A stretch of 19,508 nucleotides of DNA, taken from an uncultured Oscillospiraceae bacterium (GTDB lineage: Bacteria; Bacillota; Clostridia; Oscillospirales; Oscillospiraceae). The notes beneath the pieces were generated by a model. It ran no database searches. It was not told the origin of the DNA and saw only the letters and a program-made list of their open reading frames with translations. The position numbers and the translations under genes are program-made. Positions 15,526-19,508 of the stretch are shown piece by piece. The DNA is taken from positions 1 to 19,508 of the forward strand of contig CAKUHW010000001.1 of assembly GCA_934659415.1 (NCBI GenBank). The letters are read 5' to 3'. Position 1 is the first letter of the stretch, and the number at the start of each line of letters is the position of its first letter.

Positions 15526-16410
15526 TTAAGTGTAGAGAAGTTTGCCGGGGTTATCGCAGCACATTGTGCGAATCTCATCATCGGTGAAGCCGTATTCTTT
15601 CAGCGAACCGAGGAACGCGTTCATGCCTGCGATGGGATTGCCCAGCTTCAGCTGGCCGTAATCCGAAGAGAGCAGCGTATGCTCTACACCGGTAGCCCGG
15701 ATGACCTCAGCGATGTCAGCCGGCGGCTGATAACAGGCGGTGCTTGCATCGCAAATCGCGCCGACATGTTCCAGAACCGCGCCCAGTTCCACCCAGTGAC
15801 GCATCTGCTCCAGAGATGCCTCCACGCAGAAGGTCGGGTGATCCACCAAAATATGCTTCACTCCCAGCTCTGCCGCCTTTTCCACGACAGCGTTGACTTC
15901 TTCCGCGCTGGCATGGCCGGTAGCCAGAGTCACAGAAGGCGCCTGAGCCACCAGCTCGATGATCCGGATCACCTCGTCTTTCAGCGTCCCATCAGGCTTT
16001 GTCAGTACAAGAGGTCCTTCGTGGATCGTAACGTTCGTGCCGGGGAATCCTTTCTTGCCGCCCGTTCCCAAACGATCAATATGGCGTGCGGCAGAACAGG
16101 TGGGCAGCCACAGAATCTTAATCCCCCAGCAGATGGCAGCCTCAGCTGTGTATGGATTCAGTCCGCCGGTGGCATTGTTCATGCAGAAGCTGCCGAAGAT
16201 ATCAATGTCTGCATCTGCAAACAGGTGCTTTTTCAGCTGGCCGCACAGAGGCGCCGTCAATGCGTGGTGGTCTTTTGCCACAATGGCCCGGTACCCGGCG
16301 TCCTTCGCCATAGCGGCCATCTCTGCAATATCGCAGTCCCGAGGAATCAGGGATGGCGCCAGATGCAAGTGCATATCGCACAAACCCTTTGGGATATGTT
16401 CATAAATCAT
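15526..16410 (-). CDS. DUF6282-family amidohydrolase-like protein, first gene of the operon
   Basis: A 294-residue protein resembling the DUF6282 family of TIM-barrel metal hydrolases. Metal-site candidates are H14 and H16 in CDMHLHLAPS, K46/D47/H48/H49 in VAKDHHA, H166 in TGHASAEE, D190/H191 in VDHPTF and D250 in LSSDYGQ, consistent with an amidohydrolase/PHP-like binuclear site. The reaction is not established for the family; hydrolysis or decarboxylation of small cyclic or carboxylated compounds is plausible. It is the promoter-proximal gene, with GAGGAG at 16421-16426 ten bases before the ATG, and a predicted sigma54 start only about 25 bp upstream. Confidence 0.8.
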   Translation of the reverse strand: MIYEHIPKGLCDMHLHLAPSLIPRDCDIAEMAAMAKDAGYRAIVAKDHHALTAPLCGQLKKHLFADADIDIFGSFCMNNATGGLNPYTAEAAICWGIKILWLPTCSAARHIDRLGTGGKKGFPGTNVTIHEGPLVLTKPDGTLKDEVIRIIELVAQAPSVTLATGHASAEEVNAVVEKAAELGVKHILVDHPTFCVEASLEQMRHWVELGAVLEHVGAICDASTACYQPPADIAEVIRATGVEHTLLSSDYGQLKLGNPIAGMNAFLGSLKEYGFTDDEIRTMCCDNPGKLLYT

Positions 16411-16444
16411 TGGTGAATTCCTCCTCTCGCTTTGCCGACTATTG

Positions 16445-16462
16445 TAGCAAAAATCATTCCAA
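16445..16462 (-). promoter_or_regulatory. Sigma54 (RpoN) promoter of the catabolic operon
   Basis: Read on the minus strand the site is TTGGAATGATTTTTGCTA. It has the invariant GG at -24 and GC at -12 with exactly 10 bases between, and a perfect TTGCT -12 element; the -24 box is TGGAATG against consensus TGGCACG. Initiation would be near 16435, leaving a short leader holding the ribosome site of the DUF6282 gene. The divergent gene encodes a sigma54 activator with the GAFTGA motif, which strongly supports this call. Confidence 0.8.
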
Positions 16463-16503
16463 TTGCGGCGGAGATTTGCTGCTCAGCTTTGAAAGCAGCC
16501 AAA

Positions 16504-16523
16504 TTTTGACGTTGCCGTCAAAA
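16504..16523. promoter_or_regulatory. Perfect inverted repeat, likely upstream activator site
   Basis: Arms TTTTGACG and CGTCAAAA (8 bp, perfect) flank a TTGC spacer. The centre lies about 78 bp upstream of the predicted sigma54 start, a usual place for an enhancer-binding-protein dimer. The core TGAC-N6-GTCA recurs with a 7-bp spacer at 16634-16648 and 16679-16693. Confidence 0.65.
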
Positions 16524-16613
16524 ATGACTGGATATATTTTTACAGTTTAACGATTTATTTTCGACTTGATACCGCAAATATTTCTAAAAAACGAGGTAAA
16601 ATTTTAGAATAAT

Positions 16614-16668
16614 TCAAAATAATAAGTCGAATATGACTCGTTGAGTCAGATTCGACTTATTATTTTGA
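16614..16668. repeat. 55-bp near-perfect palindrome in the divergent promoter region
   Basis: The left arm at 16614-16632 pairs perfectly over 19 bp with 16650-16668; after one mismatch (16633/16649) a further 6 bp (TGACTC/GAGTCA) pair around a GTT loop. It holds two inverted copies of AAGTCGAA, and a third copy of this octamer (as TTCGACTT) lies at 16560-16567. The centre also reads TGAC-N7-GTCA. It lies upstream of both divergent promoters, so a terminator role makes little sense; an operator or enhancer, or a cruciform, fits better. Confidence 0.7.
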
Positions 16669-16677
16669 CAGCTGTAC

Positions 16678-16706
16678 TTGACGATTTTAGTCAATTATAT
16701 TAAAAT
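16678..16706 (+). promoter_or_regulatory. Sigma70-type promoter of the activator gene, overlapped by an inverted repeat
   Basis: TTGACG (16678-16683) and TAAAAT (16701-16706) are spaced by exactly 17 bp. The inverted repeat TTGAC-N7-GTCAA (16678-16694) covers the -35 box and most of the spacer and resembles the putative activator site at 16504-16523. Binding there by the activator would block its own promoter, which suggests negative autoregulation. An alternative -35 TTGACA (16665-16670) has no good -10 at proper spacing. Confidence 0.6.
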
Positions 16707-16740
16707 GATCACATCTTCAGGGTGAGGGAGTGCCTTTGTT

Positions 16741-18204
16741 ATGAATTTTTACTCAAATGCATCCTCCAAATATTTAAGCGCGTTTCTGGTAGCGGATTTA
16801 GTTGGGCTGCCGATTCATATCATTCAGAGTAATGGTACAGTGGTCTATGTCAATAAAACCTGGGTGCAGACATATCAGATTGAGCCGCGAGAAGTCATTG
16901 GCAAACATGTAAACACAATCACCGCCATGCTGCTGCCGGACAGCGGCTTTTCTTATGAGGTCTCATCGCTCAGCAGCAATGTCCTCCCTGGTTCAAAGCC
17001 GGTGATTCATAACTTTTCCGCTCCGGTGAAGGAATCCCCTGCGATCATTGCCGCCCGGGAGCACCGTCAGGTAACCCTGATCTGCCGGGAGAAAAGCGGC
17101 CATATCATGGTCTGCCAGAGTTCACCTATTTACGATGGGCAGGGACAGGTTGTCAATGTATTGACCACGATCCAAAACGTAAGTCTTTATTATAATTGGC
17201 AGTCAGAAATCAATACCCCGGCGAAACTGCTGAGCCAACCCATTGCAGATGATTTTGTCCGTCTTATCGGCAATTCTCAGGGAATGCAGCAGGTCAAGGC
17301 GCTGATCACTCTGGTGGGCAAAACGGACGCCACGGTTTTGATCTCCGGCGAAAGCGGCTGCGGCAAGGAAATTGTTGCTAAAGAATTATATCTTCACAGC
17401 AGCCGGAAGGATGCGCCGTTTATTACCGTTAACTGTGCGGCTATTCCCAGAGAGCTGATTGAGGCCGAGCTGTTCGGCTTTGAAAAGGGAGCCTTCACCG
17501 GTGCAGTACAGCGCCGCATCGGACTGTTCGAACAGGCCAACGGCGGAACGCTGCTGTTGGATGAGATCGGCGAGCTTCCGCTCTCCCTTCAGCCCAAGCT
17601 GCTGCGGGTCTTGCAGGAACAGGAGATGTCCCGCATTGGCGGCACGGAGCGCATTCCTCTCAATACCCGCATTATTGCCGCCACAAATCGAAATCTGCAG
17701 GACTTGGTAAAAAGCGGAGATTTTCGGGCCGACCTTTACTACCGTCTGAATGTATTCCCTATTGAAGTACCTCCTCTGCGTTCCCGCGGAAATGATATTT
17801 CTTTGCTGGCGCTTCACTTTCTGGATAAGTTCAACCGGAAGTACCATATGCAAAAGATATTTTCGCCTCAGGCATTGCAGTTCATGCAGCAGTATAATTG
17901 GCCTGGAAATGTGCGGGAGTTGGAAAACTTTGTGGAGCGGTTGGCAATCATTGTTCCCGCAAACAACATTTCTGTGGAATCTATCCGCCCACTGCTGATT
18001 CAGCAGTTTAATAATACGCTCCTGGATACGGAAACGCCGGAAAATCTCTCCTTGAAGCAGCAGCTGCAAAATTACGAACGGGAAATTATTCAACAAGCTT
18101 TACAAAAGCATAAAAGCACCTATAAAGCCGCAGAGGCTTTGAAAACTTCACAATCCACCATTGTCCGAAGGATTCAGCAGCTTAATATTAAAAACAACTT
18201 CTGA
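16741..18204 (+). CDS. Sigma54-dependent transcriptional activator with PAS sensor domain
   Basis: A 487-residue bacterial enhancer-binding protein. Residues about 15-150 form a PAS-like sensor (VADLVGLPIHIIQSNGTVVYVN ... SSPIYDGQGQVVNVLTTIQNVS). The AAA+ domain (about 173-405) has Walker A GESGCGKE (203-210), the sigma54-contact loop GAFTGA (250-255), Walker B LLLDEIGE (271-278) and arginine-finger region FRADLYYRLNVFP. The C-terminus (about 436-485) is a Fis/TyrR-type helix-turn-helix, TYKAAEALKTSQSTIVRRIQQ. No receiver domain is present, so it should sense a small ligand directly through PAS. It is divergent from the catabolic operon, with GAGGGAG ten bases before the ATG, and is the obvious activator of the sigma54 promoter. 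Confidence 0.96.
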   Translation: MNFYSNASSKYLSAFLVADLVGLPIHIIQSNGTVVYVNKTWVQTYQIEPREVIGKHVNTITAMLLPDSGFSYEVSSLSSNVLPGSKPVIHNFSAPVKESPAIIAAREHRQVTLICREKSGHIMVCQSSPIYDGQGQVVNVLTTIQNVSLYYNWQSEINTPAKLLSQPIADDFVRLIGNSQGMQQVKALITLVGKTDATVLISGESGCGKEIVAKELYLHSSRKDAPFITVNCAAIPRELIEAELFGFEKGAFTGAVQRRIGLFEQANGGTLLLDEIGELPLSLQPKLLRVLQEQEMSRIGGTERIPLNTRIIAATNRNLQDLVKSGDFRADLYYRLNVFPIEVPPLRSRGNDISLLALHFLDKFNRKYHMQKIFSPQALQFMQQYNWPGNVRELENFVERLAIIVPANNISVESIRPLLIQQFNNTLLDTETPENLSLKQQLQNYEREIIQQALQKHKSTYKAAEALKTSQSTIVRRIQQLNIKNNF

Positions 18205-19420
18205 TCGTGCGGTTTTCGGGAGCAGAAAATCAGCACAGATATTGACGGCGGAACACAACTTGAGTACAGAGATGATTGTGTATAATGTTTCCGGATGCCG
18301 CAATGTCCGACAGGAATATCCTCTGCCCCAAACCGATCCTTCAAATACCGCAGAATCTTCATTCCGGAAGTCAGGACATGAATACGTTTCCAGTGCATAG
18401 CGCAGAATCGGGTCAGATGCATCCTTGCCGCACCGGAAAGGGCGCTCTGCCAGCGCATCTCATTGCCGGCAGGTGAAAAGTGCGGTTATCTTCCGGCAAG
18501 CCGAACAGACCGCCGCACAGCCACAGACAGGTTCGCGTCATGCAGACTGCGCAATCCATGTGGTTCCTGTACAATACTGAATCGGACGCGATTCGAATCG
18601 CCTTGTCCATCCGCTGATGGAATTCCTTGCCCAGCAGAATCTTCTTCGCGCAGTCCCGGTACAGTTTCAAGGAACCACCGGTACACTGACCGCTTTTTGC
18701 AGGTACTGCTCGGTAAGCACAACCAGTTCTACGCTGACGCCGTCGATGTCGGCAAACATTTCACCGCCTCCTGCCGTGTTGCAGGCAGTTTCCTCCTCGC
18801 GGGTCAGCACTCCACAGCAATGCCTGTCATGTGGCAGATTTGCTCTACGGCCTCCCTGGTATCAGAAACGTTGCGTATTGGCAGTTTCTTTTGAGAACCG
18901 CCCACGATCACTGCCATCAGAGAACAAAGCTTTGTTGACGATCCCCCTAATTTTTTGTGTTCCGGCATTTGGCATGGCGGTGGAGGCAGCGGAAGTCTCT
19001 CTGGCCTGCTGCTACCACCGTCAGGTGTCCAAAGGTGTTTATTACGGTGAATCTCTTAACTGCATTAAATGCGACTTGGGCAAGGGACAAGAGTTTTGAG
19101 GATGTCAGGATTCAGACTTGGTGCTTTGGCGTTGCGTTTTTGCCTGCGGCCCTTTTCGGCAATCAGGTGTTCGCTATTTGAAATGCCAGTAAGCCAAAAG
19201 TATGAGAAATCATGTGCAAGCCTTAGAATATGCACCTTCTTTGCATATTATCTTGTTGAAGCAAAAGCATTGCGGCGTTAAAAACCGGCTTTGCCGAAAA
19301 TATAACTCTGACCCACGCTGTGACCCACGAACAGAAAAACTGGGGCGGAAACAACGGAGAAAAGCATATCTATGGGTGACGGAATTCTTTGGTAAATCCG
19401 TTTAACACCGCTGAAACAGT
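18205..19420. other. 1.2-kb region without a recognisable intact gene
   Basis: Both strands are broken into short overlapping frames. I recognise no domain, no ribosomal or stable RNA, no insertion-sequence ends and no convincing terminator after the activator gene. Some minus-strand frames (18413-18917) look protein-like and may be remnants. Toward the right end, a plus-strand frame at 19305-19379 ends THAVTHEQKNWGG...KHIYG and contains TGACCCACG twice; it may be a leftover C-terminal tail of an integrase, but this is weak. Confidence 0.5.
18413..18917 (-). pseudogene. Possible frameshifted gene remnant, unidentified
   Basis: Three short minus-strand frames follow each other with overlapping ends: 18804-18917 (37 residues, ...LPIRNVSDTREAVEQICH), 18667-18810 (47 residues from a GTG, ...MFADIDGVSVELVVLTEQYL) and 18413-18670 (85 residues, LYRDCAKKILLGKEFHQ...). 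Their composition looks like coding sequence, and each frame ends where the next begins, as expected for one gene broken by frameshifts. I recognise no family. Chance frames in non-coding DNA remain a real alternative. Confidence 0.2.
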
Positions 19421-19488
19421 GTGGAAGACGTCCCTATCGAATCTTCACACGCATGAGGCCACTGGTTCGAGTCCAGTAGTCTCCACCA
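19421..19488 (+). other. tRNA 3'-half-like sequence ending in CCA (possible att scar)
   Basis: A perfect 5-bp T-arm (ACTGG and CCAGT, 19461-19465 with 19473-19477) encloses the 7-nt loop TTCGAGT, followed by acceptor strand AGTCTCC, discriminator A and CCA ending at 19488. This is a textbook tRNA 3' end. The expected 5' acceptor GGAGACT is missing; the nearest match is GTGGAAGAC at 19421-19429, which pairs with GTCTCCAC only with a bulged A, leaving too little room for normal D and anticodon arms. It is most likely a tRNA fragment left by site-specific integration, or a degenerate tRNA-like RNA. Confidence 0.45.
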
Positions 19489-19508
19489 AAAATCACCGGA
19501 ATCGCCTG

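Noticed and set aside
16478..16500. A second sigma54-like element (TTGGCTG... reading leftward from about 16503)
   Set aside because: The GG-to-GC spacing is 11 rather than 10 bases and the -12 element is poor; the site at 16445-16462 is clearly better.
16614..16668. The large palindrome as a bidirectional transcription terminator
   Set aside because: The flanking genes are divergent, so no transcript from them would end there, and it lies upstream of both promoters.
17386..18096. A 236-codon minus-strand frame inside the activator gene
   Set aside because: It is antisense to the AAA+ domain, whose motifs are all intact; no independent support.
19311..19330. TGACCCACG occurring twice as the start of a CRISPR or iteron array
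   Set aside because: There are only two copies about 12 bp apart with no further spacing pattern; no array is present.

Overview
The window looks like a chromosomal stretch from an anaerobic, moderately GC-rich Firmicute, probably a gut-type Clostridia/Oscillospiraceae relative. The signs are strong AGGAGG ribosome sites, short intergenic gaps, oxygen-sensitive fermentation-type enzymes (CoA-transferase, thiolase, Fe-S old-yellow-enzyme reductase, a 4-hydroxybutyryl-CoA dehydratase-like start) and a sigma54 activator of the Clostridia type. No taxon can be fixed from the sequence alone.

Layout. From 16410 down to the left edge, seventeen genes lie head-to-tail on the minus strand with small gaps or overlaps. 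In transcription order: a DUF6282 amidohydrolase-like protein, an MBL-fold hydrolase, a complete TRAP transporter (P, Q, M), a cupin, a 656-residue Fe-S/FAD reductase, a thiolase, a class I CoA-transferase, a second cupin, an HpcH/HpaI aldolase, a second complete TRAP transporter (P, Q, M), an amidohydrolase, a uroporphyrinogen-decarboxylase-like protein, and the first 20 codons of a 4-hydroxybutyryl-CoA dehydratase/HpaB-family gene that runs off the window. Divergently, at 16741-18204 (+), sits a PAS/AAA+/Fis-type sigma54 enhancer-binding protein.

Control. The 330-bp divergent region holds a good sigma54 promoter (GG-N10-GC) firing into the operon, a perfect inverted repeat about 78 bp upstream of the predicted start that fits an activator site, a very large palindrome, and a third TGAC-N7-GTCA repeat lying across the -35/spacer of the activator's own sigma70-like promoter. 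This suggests one activator switching on the whole 16-kb cluster while limiting its own synthesis. Several strong stem-loops lie between genes inside the operon and probably set expression ratios.

Physiology (inference). The genes fit uptake of small organic acids by two TRAP systems, hydrolytic processing (possibly lactone or cyclic amide opening), aldol cleavage, CoA activation, 4-hydroxyacyl-CoA dehydration, enoyl/dienoyl reduction and thiolysis to acetyl-CoA. A link through succinate semialdehyde and 4-hydroxybutyrate is possible, but the substrate cannot be read from the sequence.

The right-hand 1.3 kb (18205-19508) has no recognisable intact gene. It holds decayed-looking reading frames and, near the end, a tRNA 3'-half-like sequence ending in CCA, which may be an attachment site or scar of a mobile element.
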